A stretch of 64,000 nucleotides of DNA from Streptomyces sp. CB00455. GTDB lineage: Bacteria; Actinomycetota; Actinomycetes; Streptomycetales; Streptomycetaceae. Below are positions 24,593 to 33,217 of the stretch, piece after piece. The notes beneath the pieces are model-generated. The model did not search any database, was not told the origin of the DNA, and saw only the letters and a list, made by a program, of their open reading frames with translations. Every line of letters begins with the position of its first letter. The first letter of the stretch is position 1. Position numbers and translations under genes: made by a program. The stretch spans positions 620,001 to 684,000 of the forward strand of contig NZ_LIVQ01000001.1 of NCBI RefSeq assembly GCF_001905445.1, in the 5' to 3' direction.

Positions 24593-24854
24593 CGGGGCGC
24601 TCCCTCTTCTGCCGGACCACCTCGTGTCCCCGGCGTCTCCATTGCCTGCGCTGTGCCCAGCGGTCGTCGGCCGCCCACTGCGCCCCGCCATTATCCAGCA
24701 GCGCCCTCCGCGGCCGGACCGGACCGCGGGGACCCGAGCCGGGGTGGCCCGCAGGCGCGTCGCCGCTGACGGGCGGTGCTCCAACTCCCCGCCCGTTCCT
24801 GCGGTTTTCCGGTGATCTACGGTGATGACCGGCCGCGACGAAGGGATCTGCCCG

Positions 24855-25739
24855 GTGAGTGACAGTTCAGCGCTGACGGAGCGTTTCGAAGAGCACCGTT
24901 CGCATCTGAGAGCGGTGTCCTACCGCATGCTCGGTTCGCTCAGCGAGGCCGAGGACGCCGTGCAGGAGGCGTGGCTGCGCCTCGACCGCTCCGACACCAG
25001 CGAGATCGAGAACCTCGGCGGCTGGCTGACCACGGTCGTGGCGCGCGTGTGCCTGAACATGCTGCGCACGCGCGAGACCCGGCGCGAGGACTCCATGGAG
25101 ACCTGTCCGGCCGACCCGGCCGTCAGCCGCCAGGACGCCGTCGACCCCGAACAGGAGGCCGTCCTGGCCGACTCCGTCGGTCTGGCGCTGCTCGTGGTGC
25201 TCGACACCCTCACTCCGGCGGAGCGGCTCGCGTTCGTCCTGCACGACCTGTTCGCCGTGCCGTTCGACGAGATCGCCCCGATGATCGACCGCACCCCGGC
25301 GGCGACCCGGCAGCTGGCGAGCCGCGCCCGGCGCCGCATCAAGGGGGCCCCGCCGGCGCCCGAGGCCGACCTGACCCGTCGGCGGCGCGTCGTGGACGCC
25401 TTCCTGGCCGCCACGCGCGGAGGGAACTTCGACGCCCTGGTCACGCTGCTCCATCCCGATGTGGTGCTCCGGGCCGACAAGGCCGTCGTGCCGTCGCCCG
25501 CCCCCGTCTTCATCAGTGGCGCCGTCACCGTCGCCCAGGGTGCGATGGCCGCCATGCGGCGGGCGCAGGCCACGCAGCCCGCGCTGGTCAACGGCGCGAT
25601 CGGCCTCGTGATGGCCCCGCTGGGGCGGCTGAACCTGGTGCTCCGCTTCACCATCGAGGACGGTCTGATCACCGAGATCGACGTGGTGGCGGAAGCGGAC
25701 CGCCTGCGCGAGCTCGACCTCGCGGTCCTCGACGCCTGA
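24855..25739 (+). CDS. ECF41-type RNA polymerase sigma factor with SnoaL-like C-terminal domain
   Basis: Sigma region 2 (RSHLRAVSYRMLGSLSEAED, VQEAWLRL), region 4 (LTPAERLAFVLHDLFAVPFD, EIAPMIDRTPAATRQLASRA) and a C-terminal NTF2/SnoaL domain (RVVDAFLAATRGGNFDALVT, LLHPDVVLRAD), which in ECF41 proteins controls activity in place of an anti-sigma factor. Starts either at GTG 24855 (VSDSSALTERF, AAGGGA upstream) or at ATG 24822/24825. ECF41 genes usually neighbour a carboxymuconolactone-decarboxylase or oxidoreductase gene; none is adjacent here. Confidence 0.9.
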   Translation: MSDSSALTERFEEHRSHLRAVSYRMLGSLSEAEDAVQEAWLRLDRSDTSEIENLGGWLTTVVARVCLNMLRTRETRREDSMETCPADPAVSRQDAVDPEQEAVLADSVGLALLVVLDTLTPAERLAFVLHDLFAVPFDEIAPMIDRTPAATRQLASRARRRIKGAPPAPEADLTRRRRVVDAFLAATRGGNFDALVTLLHPDVVLRADKAVVPSPAPVFISGAVTVAQGAMAAMRRAQATQPALVNGAIGLVMAPLGRLNLVLRFTIEDGLITEIDVVAEADRLRELDLAVLDA

Positions 25740-25930
25740 CCGACCGCGTCAGGAGCTCCCGGCCCGGGGGCAGGGGTCTCGGGCCGGGCGCGCGGGTCCT
25801 CGGGGCGGCCGCCACGGTCTCCTCGGGCCGGCCACCGCGGTCCTCTGGCCGGGCGCGCGGGTCCCCCGCGGGCCGGGCGGCGCGACCGTACCGGCGGGCA
25901 CGGCCGTCACCGCGGCCGCGGCCGCGGCCG

Positions 25931-26641
25931 TCACGGCGCCAGTACGTCCAGCTCCTCCAGGGCGCCCTCGGCGATCTGCCGGGTCAGCGCCTCGGCACGG
26001 GCCGCGTCGCCCTCGCGTACGGCCTCGGCCACCCGGACGTGCAGGGTGACGGCCGCCGGGTCGGGGTCGTGGAACATCACCGCGTGCTCGGTGCGGCCGG
26101 TCAGCACCTCGGCGACCACGTCCCCCAGGCGGGCGAACATCTCGTTGCCGGAGGCGTTCAGCACGACGCGGTGGAAGGCGATGTCGTGGCGCAGGTAGCC
26201 GTCGAGCTGGTGCCCGCGCGACGTGCGGACCATGCCGAGGGCCGCTTCGGTGAGTTCGGCGCACTGCTCGGGCGTGGCGCGGACGGCCGCGAGCCCGGCC
26301 GCGACGGGCTCGATCGCCGAGCGCAGCACGGTGAGGGAGCGCAGCTGGCGGGGCCGGTCGGCGCCGGCGAGCCGCCAGCGGATGACGCGCGGGTCGTAGA
26401 CGTTCCACTCGTCGGTGGGGCGCACGGTGACCCCGACCCGGCGCCGGGATTCGACCAGGTGCATCGATTCCAGTACGCGTACGACCTCGCGCACCACGGT
26501 GCGGGAGGCGTCGAAGCGCTCGGCGATCTCGTCCGTGCGCAGGACGCTGCCCGGCGGGTACTCGCCGGCGGTGATCGCGAGGCCGATGGTGTCCAGCACA
26601 CGGGAGTGGAGGCCCTGGCCAGGACGGCCTTCGGTGGTCAT
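25931..26641 (-). CDS. gntR: GntR-family (FadR type) repressor of gluconate genes
   Basis: 236 aa. GntR winged helix (SRVLDTIGLAITAGEYPPGS, TDEIAERFDASRTVVREVVR, VLESMHLVESRRRVGVTV) and FadR-type all-helical FCD effector domain (LTVLRSAIEPVAAGLAAVRA, LDGYLRHDIAFHRVVLNASG, HVRVAEAVREGDAARAEALT) with the Asp/His metal-site pattern. Divergent from gntK-gntP across a gap holding two palindromes. The same order (gntR, gntK, gntP) is known from S. coelicolor, where the regulator represses gluconate uptake genes; I assign the role on that basis. Confidence 0.92.
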   Translation of the reverse strand: MTTEGRPGQGLHSRVLDTIGLAITAGEYPPGSVLRTDEIAERFDASRTVVREVVRVLESMHLVESRRRVGVTVRPTDEWNVYDPRVIRWRLAGADRPRQLRSLTVLRSAIEPVAAGLAAVRATPEQCAELTEAALGMVRTSRGHQLDGYLRHDIAFHRVVLNASGNEMFARLGDVVAEVLTGRTEHAVMFHDPDPAAVTLHVRVAEAVREGDAARAEALTRQIAEGALEELDVLAP

Positions 26642-26689
26642 GGCGCAAGCGTACGGTGACGCCCCACCAGACCAAAGATGTGATGTTTC

Positions 26690-26701
26690 AGACCAGGGTC
26701 T
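26690..26701. promoter_or_regulatory. Candidate GntR operator 1
   Basis: AGACC-AG-GGTCT, a perfect 12-bp inverted repeat in the gntR/gntK gap; an isolated CCAGACCA half occurs a little further left (26667-26674). The 5-bp arms fit FadR-subfamily sites. Confidence 0.5.
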
Positions 26702-26705
26702 TGAA

Positions 26706-26718
26706 TAAGTACTACTTA
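26706..26718. promoter_or_regulatory. A/T-rich palindrome, candidate gnt operator or promoter element
   Basis: TAAGTA-C-TACTTA, perfect arms around one base, inside the most A/T-rich stretch of the neighbourhood (26701-26725). It is 57 bp upstream of gntK and 65 bp upstream of gntR, suited to controlling both. Confidence 0.55.
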
Positions 26719-26774
26719 ATAAGCTTCAGTGGTGCGCGCACGGAACCAGGTCGACGAGGACAGCGAGGTACGAC

Positions 26775-27296
26775 GTGAGCTCCCAGCGCGTCATTGTGGT
26801 GATGGGTGTGGCCGGCACCGGCAAGACGACCGTGGGCCGGCTGCTCGCGGAGGCGCTCGCCCTCCCCTACGCGGAGGGCGACGCCTTCCACCCGGCGGCC
26901 AACGTCGCCAAGATGTCGGCCGGCACCCCCCTGGACGACGCGGACCGGTGGCCGTGGCTCGACGCCATCGGCAGGTGGATCCGCGACCGGGCGCAGCCGC
27001 GCGGCGCGGTGGTGGCGGCTTCGTCGCTCAAGCGCGCCTACCGCGACCGGCTGCGCGCAGCAGCTCCCGGGGTGGTGTTCGTCCACCTCACCGGTGACCG
27101 TCCGCTGATCGAGGAGCGGATGGCCGCCCGCACCGGCCACTTCATGCCCGCCACCCTGCTGGACTCGCAGTTCGCGGCGCTGGAGCCGCTGCGCCAGGAC
27201 GAAGCCGGCGTCGCCGTGGACGTGTCCGGATCCCCCGAAGACATCACCGAGCGGGCGCTCGCCGCCCTGCGTCGGCTCACCGCCACCGACACTTAA
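26775..27296 (+). CDS. gntK: Gluconokinase
   Basis: Phosphorylates D-gluconate to 6-phosphogluconate for the pentose phosphate pathway. 173 aa, full length for the family. P-loop GVAGTGKTTVGRLLA, the family pattern YAEGDAFHPAANVAKMSAGT, PLDDADRWPWLDAIG, SSLKRAYRDRLR, and the lid segment ARTGHFMPATLLDSQFAALE. GTG start. Followed 12 bp later by the gluconate permease gene. Confidence 0.96.
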   Translation: MSSQRVIVVMGVAGTGKTTVGRLLAEALALPYAEGDAFHPAANVAKMSAGTPLDDADRWPWLDAIGRWIRDRAQPRGAVVAASSLKRAYRDRLRAAAPGVVFVHLTGDRPLIEERMAARTGHFMPATLLDSQFAALEPLRQDEAGVAVDVSGSPEDITERALAALRRLTATDT

Positions 27297-27308
27297 GGAA
27301 ACGTCACC

Positions 27309-28706
27309 GTGACCAGTCTCAGCGTCGAGACTCTGGCAGCGGCCGGCACCGGACCGATCACCTCGGCCGGGAACACCCAGCTGGGGATAGCCGTCCTCGC
27401 GGGCATCGCCGTCATCGTGCTGCTCATCACCCGGCTCAGGCTGCACGCCTTCCTGGCGCTGACGGTCGGTTCGCTCGCCCTCGGGGTGTTCGCGGGCGCG
27501 CCGTTGGCCAAGACGATATCCAGCTTCACCGCCGGTCTCGGTTCCACCGTCGCCGGCGTGGGCGTACTGATCGCCCTCGGCGCCATCCTCGGCCGGCTGC
27601 TCGCGGACTCCGGCGGGGCGGACGAGATCGTCGACACGATCCTCGCCCGCGCGAAGGGCCGGGCCATGCCGTGGGCCATGGTGCTGATCGCCTCGGTGAT
27701 CGGGCTGCCGCTCTTCTTCGAGGTCGGCATCGTGCTGCTGATCCCCGTGGTGCTGCTGGTGGCCAAGCGGGGCAACTACTCCCTGATGCGGATCGGCATC
27801 CCGGCGCTGGCCGGCCTGTCCGTCATGCACGGGCTGATCCCGCCGCACCCCGGGCCCCTCGTCGCCATCGACGCCCTCCACGCCAACCTGGGCGTCACCC
27901 TCGGCCTCGGTGTGCTCGTCGCCATCCCCACGGTGATCATCGCGGGGCCGCTCTTCTCCCGGTACGCGGCGCGGTGGGTGGACATCCCGGCTCCCGAGAA
28001 CATGGTCGTCGAACGCGCGTCGGCCGACTCCGAGCACCGGCCCCGCTTCGGGGCCACGGTCTTCACCGTGCTGCTTCCCGTGGCCCTGATGCTGATCAAG
28101 GCTCTCGTCGACATCGTGGTCAATGACCCCGACAGTGCGGTCCAGCGCGTCACGGACGTCGCGGGCTCGCCACTGATCGCCCTGCTCACGGCGGTGCTGG
28201 TGGGCATGTTCACCCTGGGCCGGGCGGCCGGCTTCACCAGGGAGCGCCTGTCCGGCACGGTCGACAAGTCCCTGGCCCCGATCGCCGGCATCCTGCTGAT
28301 CGTCGGCGCGGGCGGCGGCTTCAAGCAGACCCTCATCGACGTGGGCGTCGGCCAAATGATCATGGACTTGTCGAAGGGGTGGGCCATCCCGGCCCTGCTG
28401 CTGGCCTGGTTGATCGCCGTCGCCATCCGCCTCGCCACCGGCTCCGCGACGGTGGCCACGATCTCGGCGGCCGGGCTGGTGGCCCCGCTGGCCGCCGGGA
28501 TGTCCACCACCGAGACCGCACTGCTGGTCCTGGCCATCGGGACGGGCTCGCTGTTCTTCAGTCACGTCAACGATGCCGGGTTCTGGCTGGTGAAGGAGTA
28601 CTTCGGGATGACCGTCGGCCAGACCCTCAAGACCTGGTCGGTGATGGAGACGATCATCTCGGTGGTCGGCCTGGGCTTCGTCCTGCTGCTGTCCCTGGTC
28701 CTGTGA
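27309..28706 (+). CDS. gntP: Gluconate permease (GntP family)
   Basis: 465 aa, GTG start. Proton-coupled gluconate importer with about 12-14 hydrophobic helices. Family signatures include GRLLADSGGADEIVDTILAR, GLPLFFEVGIVLLIPVVLLV, HGLIPPHPGPLVAI and FSHVNDAGFWLVKEYFGMTV. Operon with gntK; a 13-bp-arm hairpin follows the stop. Confidence 0.96.
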   Translation: MTSLSVETLAAAGTGPITSAGNTQLGIAVLAGIAVIVLLITRLRLHAFLALTVGSLALGVFAGAPLAKTISSFTAGLGSTVAGVGVLIALGAILGRLLADSGGADEIVDTILARAKGRAMPWAMVLIASVIGLPLFFEVGIVLLIPVVLLVAKRGNYSLMRIGIPALAGLSVMHGLIPPHPGPLVAIDALHANLGVTLGLGVLVAIPTVIIAGPLFSRYAARWVDIPAPENMVVERASADSEHRPRFGATVFTVLLPVALMLIKALVDIVVNDPDSAVQRVTDVAGSPLIALLTAVLVGMFTLGRAAGFTRERLSGTVDKSLAPIAGILLIVGAGGGFKQTLIDVGVGQMIMDLSKGWAIPALLLAWLIAVAIRLATGSATVATISAAGLVAPLAAGMSTTETALLVLAIGTGSLFFSHVNDAGFWLVKEYFGMTVGQTLKTWSVMETIISVVGLGFVLLLSLVL

Positions 28707-28710
28707 ACCT

Positions 28711-28741
28711 CCGGCCCGGACGCCGCGTGCGTCCGGGCCGG
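28711..28741. terminator. Hairpin terminator after gntP
   Basis: 13-bp perfect arms (28711-28723 and 28729-28741) with a 5-nt loop. It sits between the convergent gntP and the gene ending at 28745, so it can serve both. Confidence 0.85.
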
Positions 28742-28744
28742 CGC

Positions 28745-29764
28745 TCAGAACTTCACTCGTTCCTCGCCGAGTTGGTCGGCTGCCAGCACGAAGCCGTGCG
28801 CCGCGGTGGCGCAGCGGCCGGCGAGGTCCGCGACTTCGGCGCGCAGTGCGGCGGCCCGCGCGCCGCGCCAGGCAGGTGTGGCCGTCGTCGCCCGGAGCCG
28901 CACGGCGTGGGAGCGCAGCGCGGTGGCGTGGCCGCGCAGACTGCCGGGCACGGGCACGGGCACGGGCTTGGGTACGGGCACGGGCTTGCGCTCGTGCCCG
29001 TACCCGTGCCCGTGTTCGGGGCCGTCGGGGTGCGCGTACGGCTCTGGACGGACTCGCCCGAGTGCTCCCGGCGGCCCGGAAGCGCAGCCGGCCGGCTCCC
29101 CGGCGGACGCAACCGGCCCGCGGTCGCAGAGCGAGCGGAAGGCGGCGCCCAGCCCGAGGAACGGCTCGGCGGGCACGGCCCGGCCGGTGGCGACCTGCCA
29201 TCCGGCGTGGTCGTTGAAGGGGTTCGCGTCCGTCAGCGCGTTCCAGGCGAGGATGTCGGCGAAGGCCGGGGCCAGCAGCGCGAAGGCGTGCTCGGCGCCC
29301 CGCTCGCGCATGATGCGCCGGAACAGGCGGACCGCCTCCCCCTGCCGGCTCTCCTCGGCGGCGGCGAGCACCGCGGCCGCGCCCGGGTCCCGCAGGAGTT
29401 CCGGGCGGCGCGCGCTCATGGCCCGGATGCGGAGCCGGAGCCCGCAGACGGCGACGCTGACCGCGAGGCTCTCCCGGCCGGCCAGCAGACCGACGAGCCG
29501 GCCGGCCAGCGCCACGCCCCGGCCGCGCGGGGCCCAGCCGAGGCCCGCCGGATCGGCCAGGGTGTGCAGCAGGATGCGCCACCCGAGCCTGCGGCGGCCT
29601 CCCCGGGCCAGGGCGGAGACGGGCAGGCGGGCGCCGAGGGCCAGCCCCGAGGCGTAGCGGGCGGCCTCACCGACCGCGTCGGCGGTGTGGGCGAGTTCGC
29701 GGCACAGGTCGTCGAGCAGGTCGACGTCCGCTTCGGCGGACGCTGAGGTCGCGGCGTCGGGCAT
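28745..29764 (-). CDS. Unknown protein with WXG100-like C-terminal hairpin
   Basis: 339 aa, start set by GAGGAA upstream of ATG. The N-terminal 200 residues are helical with hydrophobic patches (GRLVGLLAGRESLAVSVAVC) and a region FADILAWNALTDANPFNDHAG; I do not recognise the family. Residues ~225-265 contain His/Gly and a PVPVPKPVPVPVPG run encoded by hexamer-type repeats. The C-terminal ~60 residues (GHATALRSHAVRLRATTATP, AWRGARAAALRAEVADLAGR) look like the helix-WxG-helix hairpin of WXG100/DUF1023 proteins linked to type VII secretion. Its upstream neighbour on the same strand is a P450. Confidence 0.6.
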   Translation of the reverse strand: MPDAATSASAEADVDLLDDLCRELAHTADAVGEAARYASGLALGARLPVSALARGGRRRLGWRILLHTLADPAGLGWAPRGRGVALAGRLVGLLAGRESLAVSVAVCGLRLRIRAMSARRPELLRDPGAAAVLAAAEESRQGEAVRLFRRIMRERGAEHAFALLAPAFADILAWNALTDANPFNDHAGWQVATGRAVPAEPFLGLGAAFRSLCDRGPVASAGEPAGCASGPPGALGRVRPEPYAHPDGPEHGHGYGHERKPVPVPKPVPVPVPGSLRGHATALRSHAVRLRATTATPAWRGARAAALRAEVADLAGRCATAAHGFVLAADQLGEERVKF

Positions 29765-30029
29765 GGGTTCCTCGCGTGGTTCGGCGATGGGTCGCGGGTG
29801 GTGGGGTGGTGGTGCTTCGGTGGGGCGGTGCTGCTTCGGTGGGGCGGTGGTGCAGTGCTGACGGAGCCGGAGCCGGAGCCGGCAGCGCGGTGGAGCCGGG
29901 GCGGGCGAACAGGAACGCGGCGAAGCAGCAAGACCGTGGAGCGGCCGGAACGTGAAACAGACGGGGCGGTCGAGGCGTCGGGCGAGGCGTCGGATGCGGG
30001 CGACTCGTGCGCCACGGGGAGGTGAAGCG
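29765..30029. other. 265-bp intergenic region
   Basis: No gene seen. 29795-29850 repeats GGTGGGGCGGTG-type units and 29868-29885 is (GGAGCC)3. Confidence 0.6.
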
Positions 30030-31925
30030 TCAGCGGCGGGTGAGGGTGAGCCGGATCCCGTGCGGGTCGAGCTCGGCGGGCAGTGGTCCGACCGGGTCCA
30101 GGACGGGCCGGGTACCGGAGATTCGGTGGCCCCGCAGCACCTCGGCGCAGAACGCGGCCGTCAGAAGCAGCCCCAGCCGGTCCCCCGGGCAGCGGCCGGG
30201 GCCGTGTCCGAAGGGCGCCATCCGGATGTCCTGGTCCGCGCCGGGATTCTTCCACCGTTGCGGCACGAACACGTCCGCGGCCGGTACCCGTTCGGGGTCC
30301 CGCTGGTGGAACGCGGCGGGCAGCAGTACGGCGGTGCCCGCCGGGTAGCGCACGCCCCGCCACTCGGTCTCCGTGCGGGTGAGCCGGATCAGGTCGGGCA
30401 CCACCGGGTACAGGCGCAGGGTCTCGCGCACGCAGGCCCACAGCCGGGGCAGGTCACCCCGGGCGCCCTGCCCGGCCGCTTCGGCGGCGGCCGCGTGCTG
30501 TTCGGCGGGGTGCGCGCCGAGCAGGAGCAGGGTGCGCAGGAGGGTGGCGGGCAGCGAGTCCATGGCCAGGAGCCACCGCTGGGCCTGGCCCACGGGATCC
30601 GGGACGCCGGCGGAACCCGCGAGGCCAGGCGCGGGACCCCGGCCGTCGAGCCGGTCCTGCATACCGGGGGCGCCACGGGCCCCGAAGGGGTCCGCGGCCA
30701 GCAGGACATCCGAGGCGTCGAAGGGAGCGCAGGCGCCGAGGGGGTCGGCCGGGCCGGTGTGGCGGAAGGCCTGCCCGATGAGGGTGTGCGGGTCGGCCTG
30801 CCGGACGTATTCCCTGATGCGGCGGGCGGCGCGGGCCGAGCTTCTGGCACTGTTCTGCCCGATCCGGCCGGCGAGTTCCTCGTCGGCGGCGGCCGCGTCG
30901 CCGAGCACGATGCGGCGGGCGGCGCGGCCCATCGCGTGCCGGACGCGGGCGAGTTCGAGGGTGCCGGAGGCGGAGGCGGAGGCGGTCAGGTGGCGGGCCT
31001 CTTCGGCGACGGCCGTCAGGAACGGCGCGCACGAGGGGCGCGCGGGGACGGCCGCGGCCAGCGCCTCGGCGCCGGTCCGGCGCTGCTCCGGGCCGCTTCC
31101 GCCGTGGGGGCAGCCGAGGCCGGTCGTGCCGGGGGGCGGATCGTCGGCGAGGACGCCGACGGGTTCGGCGTAGAAGCGGTCGATGTCCGCGGGGGCGAGC
31201 AGGACGAGGACGGTGCGGCCGGATCGGGCGCGCACCAGGACGGGCGCGTCACCGTGACGGGCGCGCAGGGCGCGCAGTGCGGCGGCGGAGGTGCGGACGG
31301 CGCCGGGTCGCGGCCGTGCGGGGACCAGGCCCCGGACGAGCGTGGCGGCGGTGGCGGTGACGGCAGCGGCGGACGCCGGAAAGGACGACGACTTTACGGA
31401 TGTCCGCCGGTCGGCGGCTTCCGCGCCGAGGCCCGGCACGGCCGGCCCGCGGCCCGCGAGCGGCATCTCGCCCCGGGGCGCCCGACCGCCCCCCTCAGCA
31501 CCCGTCCCGGCCCCACGGCGCCGAGCGGTCCCGCCCCCGGCGCCGTCCCTCAAGCCGGTGCCGGCCCCGTTCCCGGTGCCGGCCCCGTCCTCGGTCCAGT
31601 TCCCGGGCCCAGTGGGGATCGCGTCCTCGGTCCTGGTCCTGGTCCCGGGTCCGGCGCCAGTCCCGCTCCCGGGCCGGATCGCGGCAAGGTCCTCGGTACC
31701 GGCCCCGTTCCCCGCCCCGGTGTCCGTGCGGGTCCCGGCAGGCGCCCCGCGCCCGCTCCCGGGCCCGTCCTCGGTGCCGGTCCCGTGCCGGGTCCGGGTG
31801 CCGCTCGCGTTGTCCGTGCCCCGGGTACCGCCGGGCCAGGACCGCACCGGCAGTCCGTACCGCAGCGCGAGGGCACGTACCCGTGCCCTGAACCCGTCGA
31901 GGGCGGCCGCATGGACCGTACGCAT
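30030..31925 (-). CDS. Cytochrome P450 with N-terminal low-complexity insert
   Basis: 631 aa, well above the ~400-450 usual for bacterial P450s. Heme loop FGHGPGRCPGD with Cys579, K-helix ETLRLYPVVPDLIRL, PERF-like ADVFVPQRWKN. The I-helix reads RWLLAMDSLPATLLRTLLLL, without the usual (A/G)GxDT oxygen-activation motif, so mono-oxygenation may be altered. Residues ~33-150 are a Gly/Thr/Asp/Glu/Pro repeat block (GTRTDTGAGNGAGTEDL) encoded by a GC minisatellite at about 31470-31850; the flanks (RYGLPVRSWPGG and VKSSSFPAS) read as normal P450 N-terminus. Good ribosome site GGAGG seven bases before ATG. Substrate unknown. Confidence 0.85.
   Translation of the reverse strand: MRTVHAAALDGFRARVRALALRYGLPVRSWPGGTRGTDNASGTRTRHGTGTEDGPGSGRGAPAGTRTDTGAGNGAGTEDLAAIRPGSGTGAGPGTRTRTEDAIPTGPGNWTEDGAGTGNGAGTGLRDGAGGGTARRRGAGTGAEGGGRAPRGEMPLAGRGPAVPGLGAEAADRRTSVKSSSFPASAAAVTATAATLVRGLVPARPRPGAVRTSAAALRALRARHGDAPVLVRARSGRTVLVLLAPADIDRFYAEPVGVLADDPPPGTTGLGCPHGGSGPEQRRTGAEALAAAVPARPSCAPFLTAVAEEARHLTASASASGTLELARVRHAMGRAARRIVLGDAAAADEELAGRIGQNSARSSARAARRIREYVRQADPHTLIGQAFRHTGPADPLGACAPFDASDVLLAADPFGARGAPGMQDRLDGRGPAPGLAGSAGVPDPVGQAQRWLLAMDSLPATLLRTLLLLGAHPAEQHAAAAEAAGQGARGDLPRLWACVRETLRLYPVVPDLIRLTRTETEWRGVRYPAGTAVLLPAAFHQRDPERVPAADVFVPQRWKNPGADQDIRMAPFGHGPGRCPGDRLGLLLTAAFCAEVLRGHRISGTRPVLDPVGPLPAELDPHGIRLTLTRR
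31470..31850 (-). repeat. Minisatellite inside the P450 gene
   Basis: About 380 bp of short imperfect repeats built from GGCACCGGCxxxGAGGAC-like units on the minus strand. Always in frame, so it encodes a long disordered segment. Confidence 0.75.
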
Positions 31926-32043
31926 CCGTGTACCTCCGCCCAGCCGGGACCAACGGTCGGTGACATCGGCTTCACCGTACGTGGCTACGGTCGGCTCCGC
32001 GCTCCGAGTGCCGGGGGCCCTGCGGCCACCCGTGGGACACCCC

Positions 32044-33093
32044 TCAGTGCGGGCTCGGTGCGAAGGCTGCGTCGCGGAAAGCCGTGCGCAACCGGGCGGA
32101 ACCGGCCGTCGGCAGCAGCACCGCCCAGCGGCGGTGGCGCGGGGACACCCACAGGGCCGGTCCGCCCGGAGCCGGCGCGGAGTGGGCCCAGACTCCGTAC
32201 GGGGCCGGATGCCACAGGAGGCCGCGGGCGGGGATCAGCTCCCCCGTGCGGATGCGCAGGGACTCGGTGGTCCAGGCGCGGGTGATCCCGGTCGGGACGA
32301 CCGGCCCTGCCGCTGCCGCTGCCGCTGCCGCCGGACCCTGCGCAAGCAGCAGGGCCGGTCCCCCACCATCCACCGGGCCTGCCGAACCCACCGGGACAGC
32401 CGGGACAGCCGAGCCCAGCGGACCGACCGGAGCAGCCGGGCTCCCGACCGGAGCAGCCGGGCTCACCGGGCCCGCCGGGGCAGCCGGTACCGGCAGGCCC
32501 TCCGGGGCGGGGCCCGTCGGGGGTGTCGCCCCCTCCGGGGCCGCCGTGCGCAGGAGGTGGCGCAGGAAGAGGACGAGGTCGCCGAGGGGCGCGTGCAGGG
32601 TGCCGTCGGCGAACCGGGTGCCCGTCATGCCGAGGGGGTGCCAGACCCGGGTGGTGGCGAGTTCGGCCAGGGGGCAACCGGAGAGGTGCTCGGCGAGACG
32701 GGTGAGGGCGTCCGCGCCGTCGGAGCGGGTCAGCAGGTGGTGGGCGGTGGCGCCGGCGGGGGTGCCGGCGGCGGCCTCCTCCCCGTAGGCGGCGAGCGGG
32801 GTGTGCAGCCGCAGGGCGCCTTCCTCCACGAGATTCCCGATGGCGGGCCACAGCGCGAGGACGGCCCCCAGGGCGCCGACGTCGTGCACGGCGTCCGCAC
32901 CGCTCTCCGGACACCCGGCACCCACGGCGCCCCCCGCGCCCCCGGCGACCCTGGTGGCTCCGGCGCCCCCGCCGCCCCCGGGGTGTGATCGTGCCTGGAT
33001 GCCCTCCGGGCCGCCGACGGCCCAGACCGCCCCGGGGTCGGTGGAGCCCACGAGGGCCCGGATGTCGTCGGCCTGGTCGCTCAGGAGCGTCAT
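32044..33093 (-). CDS. Beta-lactamase-fold protein lacking catalytic Ser and Lys
   Basis: 349 aa. Architecture matches class C beta-lactamase / serine hydrolase relatives: PGAVWAVGGPEGIQ, VLALWPAIGNLVEEGALRLH, ATAHHLLTRSDGADALTRLA, TTRVWHPLGMTGTRFADGTL and, near the end, PYGVWAHSAPAPGGPALWVS. Where active homologues have DVASLTK with Ser and Lys of the SxxK motif, this protein has DVGALGA (71-77): both catalytic residues are Ala. A Pro/Ala/Gly insert (~190-245) is minisatellite-encoded. It is probably a binding or scaffolding pseudoenzyme, or an early pseudogene. Same strand as, and 118 bp upstream of, the P450. Confidence 0.75.
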   Translation of the reverse strand: MTLLSDQADDIRALVGSTDPGAVWAVGGPEGIQARSHPGGGGGAGATRVAGGAGGAVGAGCPESGADAVHDVGALGAVLALWPAIGNLVEEGALRLHTPLAAYGEEAAAGTPAGATAHHLLTRSDGADALTRLAEHLSGCPLAELATTRVWHPLGMTGTRFADGTLHAPLGDLVLFLRHLLRTAAPEGATPPTGPAPEGLPVPAAPAGPVSPAAPVGSPAAPVGPLGSAVPAVPVGSAGPVDGGGPALLLAQGPAAAAAAAAGPVVPTGITRAWTTESLRIRTGELIPARGLLWHPAPYGVWAHSAPAPGGPALWVSPRHRRWAVLLPTAGSARLRTAFRDAAFAPSPH

Positions 33094-33168
33094 GGTTCCT
33101 CACGTTAACGAGCCGGGGGCGGCTGGAGGGGAGCGCCGGGGCCACGTCGGGGCCGCCCACCCGAATGC

Positions 33169-33207
33169 GCCGCGGGGGCGGGACGCTCCGTGCGCCCCGC
33201 CCCCGCG
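33169..33207 (-). terminator. Hairpin terminator of the subtilase gene
   Basis: 12-bp perfect arms CCGCGGGGGCGG / CCGCCCCCGCGG (33169-33180, 33196-33207), ending 11 bp from the subtilase stop. Confidence 0.75.
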
Positions 33208-33217
33208 GACCGGGTCG

